A stretch of 64,000 bases of DNA from Kuschelorhynchus macadamiae. Its lineage: Eukaryota; Arthropoda; Insecta; Coleoptera; Curculionidae. Below, piece after piece: positions 1-13,649 of the stretch (position 1 is its first letter; every line of letters begins with the position of its first letter). The DNA is taken from the NCBI GenBank assembly GCA_030620095.1, contig JAUTXW010005184.1:252501-316500 (forward strand). Reading direction: 5' to 3'. The notes under the pieces were generated by a model. The model made no database searches. It was not told where the DNA came from and worked only from the letters and a program-made list of their open reading frames with translations. The position numbers and the translations under genes were made by a program.

Positions 1-1395
<1,395 letters not shown>

Positions 1396-2147
1396 CAGAA
1401 CTACATTAAACTTTTGAATATTAATACCATTGATGTATAACCAAATTTAAAGGACTCATAAAATAATTCTTTTATAAGCTTTTATATACTAAAAAGGTTA
1501 GGTAGGAATTGTGCTATATTTTAATTATATATTAGATAAATTCACAGGAACTAAGTAGTTTGGAATTTAGTATGTGAAGGAATAACGTGAGCTACTTACT
1601 CGTAGGTATCTGAAGATTAAAATCAGAATATGATCCAAACAAAATATTTTATAACCAAGAGGCATTATAAAAATCCGCACAAATATGTTTAGCCATAGAA
1701 ATATTGAATTTATTCACATCAAAAATAGTATATTTGTATTGTAAATAACGCATTTAAGCATTTGGAGAGCTAGTATGTATTTTAATGTTCACGATATGTA
1801 AAACACAACACAAAATTGGCAGGATATTTGATTTTGTTCAATTAGCACCCATTTTATTCTTGTTTTCCATGCCAATTAACCCTTGAATAAACAGACAACA
1901 GTATGCATTATTTTACATTTGCAGGCTTTTCACGGAACTACGTCATTTTTCGGACCTTATTTTTCTGATCTTTACGTTTTGGTTTGTTGACGTGTGTTGT
2001 CAAACCGTTGTCTTTGTAAATTTATATTTAAGTTTCAGCAGTTTATAAATAATACACACATCGAATTAATATAAAAGTTGATTAAAAAGTCGTGTTGTGT
2101 GTTATAAAACGTAACAAACACATATTTGTTGGTATATTGTCTCAAAG
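1396..2147. other. Nothing certain; possible exon end at 2147
   Basis: No protein motif is visible. The stretch ends AAAG|GTAAGT at 2144-2152, a consensus splice donor that coincides with the left edge of the large inverted repeat. This could be a non-coding first exon on the plus strand, but nothing else supports a gene. Confidence 0.2.
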
Positions 2148-4085
2148 GTAAGTGCATTTGTATTTTAGTAAGTAAAGAAATTAACTAGACACTAAACGCC
2201 AAAATAATTATTATTATAATGAAAATCATACTTCTTAAAGTGTCAAACAGTTAGGTTAGGATAAAAAACACAGTAGCGTAACACTTTATGTAATATTTTG
2301 TTAGGTCAAAACATTTAAATCGCCTTAAGTATGTTTTAAAACGGAGGAAAAAAAGTTGAAGTTATGAGTTTCTAGGAAGAATTTTATGGGACAAAATAAG
2401 CTGTAATATCTAACATTATATTCTCTTTTTTTGGGTTTGATATTGTGACGAAGGGGAAACAGTTTGATTATATTTCTCAACAAATATCATTTGTTTAACA
2501 GGCAGTAAAGGCAAACAAAAAAAATTAAATCCTTTTTTGGAAATTTTAACTCATTTTTTAGATTTTTTTTTAGGAAAATTAGAATATATTCTTATAGGTA
2601 CATACGTTTTGTTTAATTTCTATGAATACTTACTACTACTAAGATATATTGTTTTTTGCAAAATAATAGTATTTTTCTTGTATATATAAATTTATTTATT
2701 TGTTGCGGGTAACCAAAAACTAACTCTAAGTAGCCCAGATATTTGTGCTTCCATGCGCTATTTTTAGTGTAAATATATAAGTCTAACCCAAAATTAATTT
2801 AAATCAATAAAAAAAACTAACCTAATCTAATCTTACATCGTTTAAGATATCCCGAAAATACTAACAACAAAAATTTGGATTCTGTAAGCGTAAACTATAT
2901 ATATAGTATTTATTGTTTAAATATTTACTGTGTGCCCATTAATTCCACAAAAATGAACATTTTAGCACACATTAAAAAGTAGAAAAAACTACTGAAATCC
3001 ATTATACCCTCTATCCTGTGTCATCTTACGGAAAATATAATAAGGAAAAAATGATGTATTTATTCTTATATTAATAAAAGCTGAGATAAAAGCATATTTA
3101 ATTACCAAAATTCAATAAATCTCTTATCGTGTCCAGAATAATGTATTTATCATTTTATTCTCTTCAAAGTGTGCAAAGAAAACATATAATGGAAGCTTAC
3201 ACGGCTTTGATCAATGAATAGAATGGAATGGAAAAGGCAACTTCTTTCGCAATTGTTCAGTTAAGTCTAAAGAAGGATAGGTAGTGTTAGGTTAGGTACT
3301 GGTTAAGTTAGTTTCCGCTTACAGAATACAAATTTTTATTGTTAGTATTTTTAGGATATTTTAAACGATGTAAGGTTAGATTAGGTTAGTTTTTTATTAA
3401 TTTAAATTATTTTTAAGTTAGACTTAAAAAATATATAATTACACTAAGAATAGCTCATCGAAGCACAAATATATAACAGCTACTTACGGTTGGTTTTTGG
3501 TTACCTGCAATAAATAAATAAATCAATAAATACAAGAAAAATAATATATTTTTGCAGAAAACAAAATGTTAAAAGTGATTATAGAAATTAAAAAAAAAAA
3601 TTTATGCACCTATAGATATTGGAATATTCTATTTTTCCAATAAAAAGTGTAAAAAATAATTAAAATAATTTATCTCCAAAAAAGGATTTCATATTTTTTT
3701 GTTTGCCTTTACTGCCTGTTAAACAAATAACATTTGTTGAGAAATATAATCAAACTGTTTCTCCTTCAGCTCAGTATCAGTCCCAAAAAAGGAAAATATA
3801 ATGTTAGATATTAAAACTTATTTTGTCCCATAAAATTGTTCCTAGAAACCCATAACTCCAACTTTGTTTCTTTCGTTTTAAAACATACTTAAGGTAATTT
3901 AAATGTTTTGACCTAACAAAATATTACATGAAGTGTTACGCTAGTATGTTTTTTATATACCACTTGGTTCCTAACCTAACTTTAAGAATTATCATTTTAA
4001 TTATACTAATAATTATTTTTGCCTTTAAATGGGATTTAAAAGTTTCTAATTAATTTTTTACTTACGAAAATACAAATGTACTTAC
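2148..4085. repeat. Large foldback (inverted repeat) element, ~750-bp arms
   Basis: The left arm (about 2148-2905) and the right arm (about 3310-4085) are imperfect reverse complements over roughly 750 bp, separated by about 400 bp of unrelated AT-rich sequence. Landmarks: GTAAGTGCATTTG at the left edge faces CAAATGTACTTAC at the right edge; GGCAGTAAAGGCAAAC near 2501 faces GTTTGCCTTTACTGCC near 3702; TTACATCGTTTAAGATAT near 2833 faces ATATTTTAAACGATGTAA near 3356. No open reading frame with a known motif lies inside. I could not find a clear target-site duplication. A non-autonomous foldback DNA transposon or an inverted duplication both fit. Confidence 0.8.
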
Positions 4086-4196
4086 TGGTGGTACGAAATT
4101 CCTTTCTTCCTTGTATTTTTAATACGGGTTTAAATTAAAAATTTAAATCGGTCAAAACATCGCGAAGTAATCGTTGAGTTGGTTAATGTTATGATC

Positions 4197-4622
<426 letters not shown>

Positions 4623-6880
4623 CCTAACCTAGTTGGCGACAGATGAGATAAAAAGTAATTTAAAGATTTTTGCACGAGGTGTAGTTTTTAAATAATTTAA
4701 TGGTCAATAAATAAGTAGAGAATTTCAAATTGAGACATTTTTTACATATTCACCACTACTACTACGGTAGAAGGAATAAATTGCTTTTTCTACAAAAAAA
4801 ATGCATACTGACATCTTATGCGAGAGTTATTGCGCTTCGAAATAAGAATCATAACTGAATATTGTACTTTGGTTTAATAGGAGTTTACGCAAACTAGAAA
4901 GTACTAAATAAAAATGACGGCCTAGGAACTTCTGGTATTTATATAACCTCCATCTCACAGACAGCACTATTTTACAAATCAGAATGTTCAATGGTAGAAC
5001 TTTTAAAACATTGGATACCTAATATTAACATTTTTCTAAAATTTAACCAATAAAATATATTGGTACACATTTCCAAAATTATTTTTGTATTTTCGTGATG
5101 TGTTTTGTTTTTATTTGTATAGTTAAAATTAAATTTACTTAATTTTCCTTTAACCTAATGTCTCTTAGATGCTAATATTTCGTATGTATCTAATATTTTG
5201 TTCTGTATAAAATTTGAGTAAATTTAAATGCAATAATAATACTTGTGCTTGTTTTTATTTAAAACGTAATTTAGACTGTATTAATAAAATTATTTATATT
5301 TAATTATTTATGGTTTGTTGTGTCTTAAATCCGTTGATATTTTTTATATACCTAATTCTTCCAAATAACTTTAGTTACTTAGAAAAACATATAATTTCAT
5401 AGTTCAACTAAAAATAACCATTCTGCGTATTTAAAAAAAAATCATTAAAATTCAAGTAAAGTAATAAAAAGAAGGCAGAAATATAATAGAACAGTCGTAA
5501 CGAAACAAACAAAAAAAAATTCCACGTATTTACAGTTTATGAAAGCATAACATAACTTTCAAATGATTTGCAAGTGTTTCCAAATAGGCTCTCCTATGGT
5601 TGCGCCGTTAAATCCTTAGTTGCAGGTATTTTTTACTAACAAGCTTTAGATCAAATTAATGTAATTACTGGCCATGTGTCGCAACCCTTCATCATCCAAA
5701 ATGCGTTCTCACTATATTAGTTTATTTTGCACAGGCGGCAAAATTGCCACATTTCTTTACAATTTGATAAGTGACTCTTTCAAACCCAGTGTTAATTTTA
5801 AAGCATCAATAACAACAAACGTTGAACTTAAACCCCTGATTAGATATAAGAGCATTTGTACGAAATGTTTATTATGTAAAAAGTAAAATTTAATATCTAA
5901 AGTGAGCTATTAAAGATATGAATTCTAATGTTTCACCAATTTTTTGTTAAATTGGCACCTGAAATAATGTATCACACTAATTGGCTTGTTTAATTTAGTT
6001 TATACCTTAATTATAATTATCTTTCAAAAGTATGTTTTCAAATTACTTTCTCAATTTCAAAGTAAAAATTAAAGTGGATACGCCATTGAAAACCGGAAAC
6101 AAGGTGTTGTCATTTTGACGGGCCATCGTTTTGATTCTTGGGACCTTCCCGGTCTCGTCAAGGTCACGGCTAGAGTCTTTCCTGTACATTTATTTATTCA
6201 AAGCAATTAACATACCCGAGTGGCTTAAATATCAAATTAACATGTGTAAATAATAAGGCCTTACGGTTCGGACACCACGGATATCTAACTTCAATTACGT
6301 CAAGACTTACTTAAATAGTTTGTATTTCCACAAATAAGTCACTTCCTCACCCTAGTTTATCATTTATTTAAGTACTACAACACATGTACATAATCACTAA
6401 AAAACTAAAAAAAAAAACATAAACAACCCTATCGAACGCTGTACCAAAAATGACAACATTGCAGCGTCTGTGAAATTAGACTATAAAACAAGAGTGCTGT
6501 GATGATTACTATGAATGAATAGTTGTAAAACTACTCGTAAAGGACGTAAATTTGGCGTAGTGTCGTTACCAGTTCAATTTAGTAAAATTTTTATTATTAC
6601 ATTTTTTAAACTTTTTAAAGACGTTAGTTAATTACTTAAACTATAAAACTGTTTTATAGTATAAGGTTAATTCTTATTGTAGTTTTATGATATACATATA
6701 ACTGTGTTATGAAAATATATAAACATATTGGAGTAATTCGATAAAACTTGGCTTAGAATATTTGATATTTTTTAAAACGTGACAACAACATGCACCTATC
6801 GATGTTGTGAAGGATAGGGAAAATATTAAACCTATGATCCCGTGTTAAATGTAAACGGTTGGGTCTTTTGTTTTTATAGT
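4623..6880. other. No gene recognised over 2.2 kb
   Basis: AT-rich sequence with only short, motif-free open frames (for example 5674-5886 plus). A slightly GC-richer patch lies near 6090-6180. I see no coding or structural signal that I can support. Confidence 0.35.
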
Positions 6881-7012
6881 TTAAGGGTCCAACAAATCCC
6901 TCACTTGTCTGAAAAAATGTGGGAGTGCACCGTCCTCTTCAAAAACAACTGAATTTTCAAATTCTGCATTTTCAGCCAGTAGTTCTTCAATTTTGTGCTA
7001 GATGACATCTTG
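6881..7012 (-). pseudogene. DDE transposase fragment (mariner/IS630-like)
   Basis: The minus strand encodes about 43 residues containing FEEDGALPHFFRQVRDLLD, ending in a stop at 6881. The pattern F-x-x-DGA-x-PH-x(4)-VR-x2-LD is the second-aspartate block of many IS630/Tc1-mariner-related transposases of animals. The frame carries an internal stop near 6995 and no flanking catalytic blocks were found, so this is a short relic of a much longer gene. The family is recognised only from this one block. Confidence 0.55.
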
Positions 7013-7079
7013 AAGTAGTGTCAAGTACAAAACACCAATTCATTCAATACAATATGAAATTTAACCTATATTTTTTTGA

Positions 7080-7470
7080 GTACTACAGTTTGTTTTTTGC
7101 ATTTATTTCAATAAATTATTTTAAAATGCAAAATATTCGTTCCAGCTATTAACACACTGGGTAGCAGAATAAAACTAGTTCTCTTTATGTAAGGCAAATA
7201 CTCGTTTACATACAATACATATTCATGAGAACCATTTTATTTTGCAGGGTGATTGTAAATGCAGCGAAGTGCGGCCGTACAAATAAATATCCAATATAAT
7301 TATATTATTTGTATGTTACACGTTTATTTAATGGAACTATTGAGAATGTTTTTTTTACTTTATCTACGCCTGTAATTATTTAATGAATTTAGATCTACTT
7401 AATGAAAGTAAACATTTTATAATTCGTTTTTTGCGGACATGCCCACAATTTATTTCCCTTTTCATTTTAA
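7080..7470. repeat. Dispersed repeat, copy A (partner at 14440-14880)
   Basis: This segment matches 14440-14880 in the same orientation. Shared landmarks include GTTTGTTTTTTGCATTTATT, ATATTCGTTCCAGCT followed by a CACTGGGTA block, the AAATACTCGTTTACATACAA block, and CGGACATGCCCAC versus GGACATGCCCAC at the end. No coding potential is visible. It runs directly into the ~330-bp modules described next, so both may belong to one element. Confidence 0.75.
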
Positions 7471-7985
7471 GAATTGATCCGCACAATCCCCTCTCTTTTT
7501 TTGCTTGATTCTCTTGGGCTTGGATGTCACGGCAGGTGGCTAAGGTTACTCTGTAGAGACGTCAGATGTTATCCCTAAATTTTTTGCTTTCCTGGCTGAA
7601 TTTAAAAATGTGGGGTTGGTTCCTACCAGTGAATCCTCGTTTGTGTTTCATGATATTTTTCTTAGTTTCTTACACGTTTCAACTATTATTTTTAGCGGAT
7701 ATACCGCTGGTCGAAGACATCTAAGAAGACAGAAGCAAGTGTCTAGTAGTTATTCATCTTTTTTTTTGCCCTCGACTTATTTCCCTTTTCTTTTTAAGAA
7801 TTCATCCGCACAATCATCTGTTTTTTATTGATTCTCTTAGTCCGTGGCTAAGGTTACCTCCATAGAGGCGTCAGATGTTGACCCTAAATTTGGGTCTTTT
7901 TTTGCCGAATTTCCAAATGTGTGGCTGGCTCCTCTCAGTGAATCCACGTTTTTTTTTCATTTCATTCATCAAACAAACAAAATTG
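7430..7985. repeat. Two copies of a ~330-bp anonymous module
   Basis: Two successive copies (about 7436-7745 and 7760-7960) share an ordered set of blocks: TTTCCCTTTT, ATCCGCACAATC, TGATTCTCTT, GTGGCTAAGGTTAC, GAGACGTCAGATGTT or its variant, a TGGCTGAATTT-like block, GTGTGGCTGGCTCCT, and (in the full copy) ATACCGCTGGTCGAAGACAT with AGAAGACAGAAGCAAGTGTC. Three more copies lie at 14165-15350. No protein is encoded. Function and class are unknown. Confidence 0.7.
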
Positions 7986-8022
7986 CCAATACTGCCATCA
8001 ACCACGACAGCTGACAGCCAGC
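7971..8022. repeat. 52-bp exact direct repeat, copy 1
   Basis: Identical over 52 bases to 8252-8303, offset 281 bp. It begins AAACAAACAAAATTGCC and ends GCTGACAGCCAGC. The 229 bases between the copies are unrelated to the neighbouring modules. Confidence 0.95.
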
Positions 8023-8251
8023 AGTTGCATTTTTATACAGAATTGTCGATCATGACTGATCCAGATCTTTATACTGATCCACAGGAGCCGGCGTATATAT
8101 TGCGAACTGGATCACGGATCTTCAAAATAGAGACAAAGCGAAATGAAGCGTTCAGTTGTGTTTGTCTATGGTTAAGTCAGTTCTTCGGTTCATTCAATGC
8201 ATCATCATTGCTTTGTACACATAAAAACTAAACCAGAAAACCACAAAACTA

Positions 8252-8303
8252 AAACAAACAAAATTGCCAATACTGCCATCAACCACGACAGCTGACAGCC
8301 AGC
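8252..8303. repeat. 52-bp exact direct repeat, copy 2
   Basis: Second member of the pair with 7971-8022. Absence of differences implies a recent duplication or conversion. Confidence 0.95.
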
Positions 8304-9244
8304 GATTTTTTCAGAACCGGTCTGATTGATAAGAAGAACGGGTATATATGATGGGGTGGTCGGTCATTAGCTTTTTGAATGCTGATTGCCATGAAATATG
8401 AATTTCTGTATAGCCAGAATCTCGTGTAAAAATTTAATTTGGTGTTGGTTGGCTTGTTGACTTCGTACATCACCTTAAAAACATCATATTATACCAGTCC
8501 TTTAAAACTTATATATATGTTGTGTGGATTAGAAAATAGATTTAAATCTCTACTTTTTTAGTCATTATATTGAAGTTCAGATGGCCTTATAATTAGTGAT
8601 GATAATAAGACGATAATTAATAAAAAGCATTATAAATAATATTAAAAATCTAAATCTAACAAGTCAAACCATAGTTCATGTCTGTAAAATTGATTTTCTG
8701 AGAAATAAATAAATAAATTAGTAAATTAATAAATAAATATAAATGGAAACATAAAAAACTTCAACTTCAAAACCACTATAGCAAGGCTCTTAAGTCGAGT
8801 AAGTTAAAAGTATAATATCTTTAATTTAATTATGTACTTGTTACTTTGGATAGGCAACCAAACACAAAGTAACAGCATAATGTACCGTATGGGCCGACCA
8901 TCCTTACTTTTATTTCTAAAAAGATTATAAAACGGGAATTGAAGAATAAAATCAAGGCATAAGTATATTATTCTTAACTGGAAAACATAAATCTTTGGAA
9001 GTTACGAATCTATTAGATTTTTTACATATAATCCCCAGGGGTGTATAGGAAAAATTTGGTGAAAAAATATCTTGAAAAAATATTAATACACTATTTAACT
9101 TAAAACTTTTCCCTGTAAATCACATACAAGTTTGTAAACCAAAAACTATAGACTGGAGAGAGCGCAACTCATTTTACTCGTCGCGAAAAACTAAAAAAAT
9201 GTTCGGACAAAATTTTCATATGGATGGAGCTATGCATACATACC
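8304..9244. other. No gene recognised
   Basis: AT-rich intergenic sequence left of the P element, with no motif-bearing open frame. Confidence 0.35.
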
Positions 9245-9252
9245 CAATGCCC
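9245..9252. repeat. 8-bp target-site duplication, left (CAATGCCC)
   Basis: CAATGCCC directly abuts the left terminal inverted repeat and is repeated exactly at 13319-13326. Eight bases is the characteristic duplication length of the P and hAT superfamilies. Confidence 0.92.
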
Positions 9253-9282
9253 CTTAGACAAGGAAAGAGAGAGGACGCGTAA
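9253..9282. repeat. Left terminal inverted repeat of P element (30 bp)
   Basis: Perfect reverse complement of 13289-13318. Identity ends sharply at 9282 on the inner side and at the target duplication on the outer side. Confidence 0.95.
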
Positions 9283-9915
9283 TCTATGCATATGAGTTGC
9301 TGCCCGCTGCCACCAGGCTGGCTCGCCCAGTGGCGTAACGCTCGGGTTTAAGTAAAATGATGCCTGAAATGAACATTTAAATCTTACTAGTGGAAGACTG
9401 ATCAAAGTGTGTTTATCGATATATTAGAGCCAATTGAAAAGTTCAGTAAATAATGGGGTTATATAACAAATTTTAAAAATGAAGGGAATTTGTTTAAAAT
9501 TTCAAAAATTATGTCAAATTTTCTATTTTACTTAGGGCTTCATTTTATTTAAAGTTTGCAATTTTTTTGATTAAAACGATGCATTTAGGTAATTTATTAA
9601 TAATTATAATAAAAGTTAATCACATTTACAGAAAACTGAAATTTCAATAAAGAAATTGTTACATACCTCATTTAATCACTACACTCTTTTAATAGCTCTA
9701 ACATACCTACATTTTAAGATAACGTAGGAAAGATCTCTAAGACCAACAACCAATTATTGTTGATGAAATAAAATATGCAATCATTATAAATCCATATATT
9801 ACCATAAAAATACATTACTAAAAATATATTACATAAAAAAGTACCTAAGTAGGTAAAAATGAAAAGTGATATCCAAGGAAAAAAATAAACTTGAATAATA
9901 AAAATTAACACTCAT

Positions 9916-12900
9916 TTATTGTCCTCTAAATAAAATAAGTTTTGTATATTGATTTCTAACAGGATCTGTTATTGCAGACAATCTTTTGGTTATAAAATGT
10001 ATGCGAATATTAAGATATTTTGATACAACAGATTCTGTTAAAAAGTATATATGGTTACAATTAGCATTAGAAATTAAAATATGTTGTTCCAAACTGCTAA
10101 AACATTGGGATTCAATGCATTCAAACATTATTCTCCTTTTTAAGACATTAATGCTAAAATTGGCTTTGACCAACTCATTTTCATTTATTCTTATAAAATG
10201 CTCGCAGATATTACAATTTTTTATAACATCCTCTGAGGGATACGTCAATCCACCATGACTTTTTTTTGTTATCAGCGAATGCAAAAAGTTTTCTCGGTTA
10301 CCACTTAATGCAGTCAAACAGCTTGACAACAACACATTTGACAACCTTAATAAGCTGACGGGCAACAAAACCAGCAATATAAATAATAATTTGTTTTGAA
10401 CAATTGCTCAACATCTCACTATTTATAAGGTAATTATGAACATGCCAAACACTTTCCAAAGGAAATGGTTCATTTTGACAGCTCAAATACATCCTATTTG
10501 AGTTAATATTTTCTTCAGGTGAATCGAATCTACTTGATCCTGTTAAAATAGGTATATCGTCTAAGGGTATACAATTTCCCATACCACCCTCCCTTATTTC
10601 TGCTCTTACTAATAATCTCTTATACGATGCCATAAACTGCCGTGCAGTAGGTTTATTATTGAAGCCACCTTTTGATCTTATTGAAGAAAAATATAATTCT
10701 AAATGATCTTGACTGACTTTATATAAAGGAAGATAAATTAATTGTTTGTTATTTGTAACTAATTCATCATACATCAACAATGCACTTTTTAAAGAAATTA
10801 TAAGACCCATAAAGCCTGTTTTTCTTTTGGATTGAACTACTAATTCCCCATCATGAAATTTTAATAAAGAAAGATAATCAATAGAGTTAGCAATAAAACT
10901 TTTTGTCTGTTCTATATTTCTTTCACAAACTGCCTTTTTAAAACCTGGAGGAATTAGTGATCTGGAGTTTAAAATATCAAAGCAGTGGTTAATTATTCTA
11001 ATAAAGTCAGAGGTTGCCTTACAACCCATAAATTCTTTAAACTGTAATTCTTCCTCACAATAATTAAGCGAATCAGCAACCGATTCACTTAATAATTGTA
11101 CTGCTAATCTGACTTTCATTTTTTGTTTGAAAAAATTTATGTGAGCTTTTCGTAGTTTATTCCCTAAATGCAAACCTTCTGAATCTTGCAATTTCTCTAA
11201 ATTTTCCATATATTCCCACTTAACTAAATGTCCATTGCCATCTATAAGAACCTTTTTTTCACCAAAAGCATTACGTATCAATTTAACTATATGACAAGGG
11301 TCATACAAATTATAAATATTGTTTCCTCTTAAAGTAAAAAAAGTTTGTAAGGTTGGCATATTATTATCACAACCCAAAATACTTGACATTGCAATGTTGG
11401 ATGGCGCACCATCACATGTAAGTGATACTACACGTGCCCCTGTTTCAGTTAATAAACTTATGCATTGGGAGACAAGAGCACTTTTCTGTTGACCACTCAA
11501 TCCATCAGTTAAAAAGTAACCTACTGGCAATTTCCACTGACCATTAATGCACACAACCATTAAAACAAAAACCTCTTTTGCCTTCATCTTGTAAGTCGAT
11601 GCCATAATTTATATAACCGTGAAATTTAACTCCGTCCCAATCAATATGTTTTCTGATAGATATCTCATCTACAATGAGAGCAAGAAAAATAGGCTTATGA
11701 GAAAGGTCACATTGTTTTTTTAGAATGTCAAATGACTCACTTGTAAAGCCAGGATCCGCATTAATATTTCTAAACTATTTACCTATAGTACTTCTGTGTG
11801 GTAAACATGTATCGAACACAGAACGAACATAATCGTAAGCTTTTGGAGAAAAAAAACTTAAAGTTATCGCAAATTTTCTAAGTTCTGGAGAGTACTTAAT
11901 TTTCTTTCCTAATTTTCTTTTTTGCAGTTCTTTAGTTATTTCTGGCATATTTTCAAATAAATAAGAACTTTCTGATGACAATAGATTTTTTTTGTTTTAA
12001 AGAAGTAATAAATTGTTTCAAAGAGGTAACCTTTTTTTCAACCTTCTTACTTTCTCTCGCAAAACTTTAATTTTCTTAGACTTTGCACGACTTTTAGCAA
12101 CTTGACTAAAAACTTTTCGCTTCAGTTTTTGTTTTCTAGGAGTATCTAGAACTGCTGTGTCTGGAACGTCGTCTGGAACTAAAGAAGTAGATGCTTCTTC
12201 CGGATGAGGTCTCTTTGTCCCCTGAAATAAAATACACAATATATCAAAAAAAAGTTAGACAAAAATTTCTATATTTATAAAAATACATCAATGTGTTTTT
12301 AAATAAATGGTGTCATAAAAAAACTTAACAACTAAGATAAAATACAAACAAATGCTAATATTAAATTTAAACAATACATTAAAAGTAAAATGAACATTAA
12401 AATCAAACAATATGTTGGAAAGTAAAAAATATTTTATGAAATAATATGTGAATTATGAATGAAGACAAATAGATGGGATGAATTAATATTCTGTCATTTA
12501 TATTTTACACAAAAATCAATTTTGCTGATAAAACTTACTTTGCGATAATAACTACTTGGCTGCATATATTTTGGTACATCAGGGAACACTGTTGGTACTG
12601 CTTCATCTAGTAGATATTTTTTTTCGCCAACACGATAAAACAGTTTGGGGTCAAAATGTTTCGAGCATAGCCTATCATTTTTTGTAGGTGTCCAGTCTGG
12701 AATATGCAGCTGCTTTACCCATAAAGCAGTTTTTTGCACATCTTTTAGAGGAAACCTAAAAAGAAAAATACATTTAATTGAGTTATAATAATATTCACCA
12801 CACATGAAGGTTGAATAACTATTATTTCTTTATATCCATGAAGCATGGCCTACGCCACTGAAATAAATCGACCTTCACGCCTAATTAGATCATAAATTAG

Positions 12901-13139
12901 ATAATTTTATAAGCTATTCTGAATGAAAGATGACCAAAATGCTGAGTTACTTATTTGTCCACCAGTAAATATAAACTGTGTGGATAGAAATATGGGTATT
13001 AGGACGCCTTTAATAATGAAAACGCGAATTATAGGGACACCTAAAATATACAATTTTCTTTTATTTACCTGTGAAAGGTTATTCCAGCTTCTTTTCTCTC
13101 GCTACGACTTTTGCAATCAAAAGCACAACAATTCACCAT
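9916..13139 (-). pseudogene. THAP9-like P-element transposase, broken
   Basis: A cut-and-paste transposase that would bind the element ends through a THAP zinc finger and cleave with an RNase H-like domain. Exon 1 (13139-13069) and exon 2 (12755-12539) join in phase to a THAP domain. Exon 3 starts at 12221 after a CAG acceptor with a Lys/Arg-rich, probably coiled-coil stretch. The core (11981-11775, 11605-10298) has the conserved IVDEISIR and SLTCDGAPSN blocks, likely catalytic aspartates, and an IYNLYDPCHIVKL block typical of the family. The C-terminal part reads in another frame (10360-9916). Breaks: frame changes near 12030 and 11975, TAG in place of an expected Trp codon at about 11774, a frame change near 11600, and one near 10330. 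Several breaks sit at A runs, so assembly error is possible. Family assignment is strong; activity is not expected as read. Confidence 0.9.
12539..13139 (-). CDS. THAP zinc-finger exons 1 and 2 of the P transposase
   Basis: Exon 1 (13139-13069, 71 nt) begins MVNCCAFDCKSR and ends AG before donor GTAAAT. Exon 2 (12755-12539, 217 nt) follows a TTTTTAG acceptor and restores Arg across the junction, then ends before donor GTAAGT. The joined 96 codons contain the THAP signature: C-x3-C at the N terminus, an FP pair, a Trp in ALWVKQL, C-x2-H in RLCSKHF, and an AVPTVFP box. These exons are intact. The ATG at 13139 is chosen because THAP domains start within a few residues of the first Cys. Confidence 0.92.
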
Positions 13140-13288
13140 TTTAGTTCGATAATAATCACAATGTCTTTAATTCACTTTTCTCTAAAAATCACACTACAAA
13201 ACCACGCTGCCACCACAATTGTCTGCCACCAGAAAATGGCGTCGATGGATAAATGGGCCTCACTTCTGAGACGGCGCATAAATGGTTG

Positions 13289-13318
13289 TTACGCGTCCTC
13301 TCTCTTTCCTTGTCTAAG
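13289..13318. repeat. Right terminal inverted repeat of P element (30 bp)
   Basis: Perfect reverse complement of 9253-9282. It lies 150 bp upstream of the transposase start codon, so the promoter must lie in this short interval. Confidence 0.95.
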
Positions 13319-13326
13319 CAATGCCC
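13319..13326. repeat. 8-bp target-site duplication, right (CAATGCCC)
   Basis: Exact copy of 9245-9252, immediately outside the right terminal repeat. Confidence 0.92.
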
Positions 13327-13649
13327 AATATGACGAATATAGCCCGCCTATTTTAAAAATTTAAAGAAATACGAGATCCGGATCGCTGATCCGGGTCTTT
13401 AAACTGTCGTTAGCGACGTTGCCACACTGGTACGATGTGACGTCAAACCGTAGATGGCTCCAAATGCTGTCGTTTGAAATGATTCGTTTGCGCGCGAAAT
13501 TTTAGAACTTTATTACAAAATAAGTATTGATTTTTAAGCCGTTATATTATAGATATTTACTTTTTATATGTAAGAGAATACAAATTAATTAATGTAATAA
13601 AAAAAATATGGAAGTTCCCTATTAACTTATTAGTAAAGAACTTCCAATT

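Larger units (their letters stand above)
9253..13318 (-). mobile_element. P-superfamily DNA transposon, complete ends (4066 bp)
   Basis: The element is bounded by perfect 30-bp terminal inverted repeats (9253-9282, starting CTTAGACAAGG, and 13289-13318, ending CCTTGTCTAAG) and by an exact 8-bp duplication CAATGCCC on each side. Inside, on the minus strand, is a spliced THAP-domain transposase from 13139 to 9916. Terminal repeat length (31 bp in Drosophila P) and duplication length fit the P superfamily, as does the encoded protein. The blocks CGCTGCCACCA (9305 and 13205) and CTGCCACCAG (9307 and 13223) recur near both ends and could be subterminal binding sites. The perfect ends suggest recent transposition, whereas the gene inside is broken. 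Confidence 0.93.

Noticed and set aside
9916..10258. Plus-strand open frame 9986-10258
   Set aside because: Antisense shadow of the C-terminal part of the P transposase.
9329..12858. CAGTGGCGTA at 9329 and its reverse complement at 12849 as ends of an inner hAT-like element
   Set aside because: Ten-base matches are expected by chance at this scale, identity stops at once, no 8-bp duplication flanks them, and the pair would cut off exon 1 of the P transposase.
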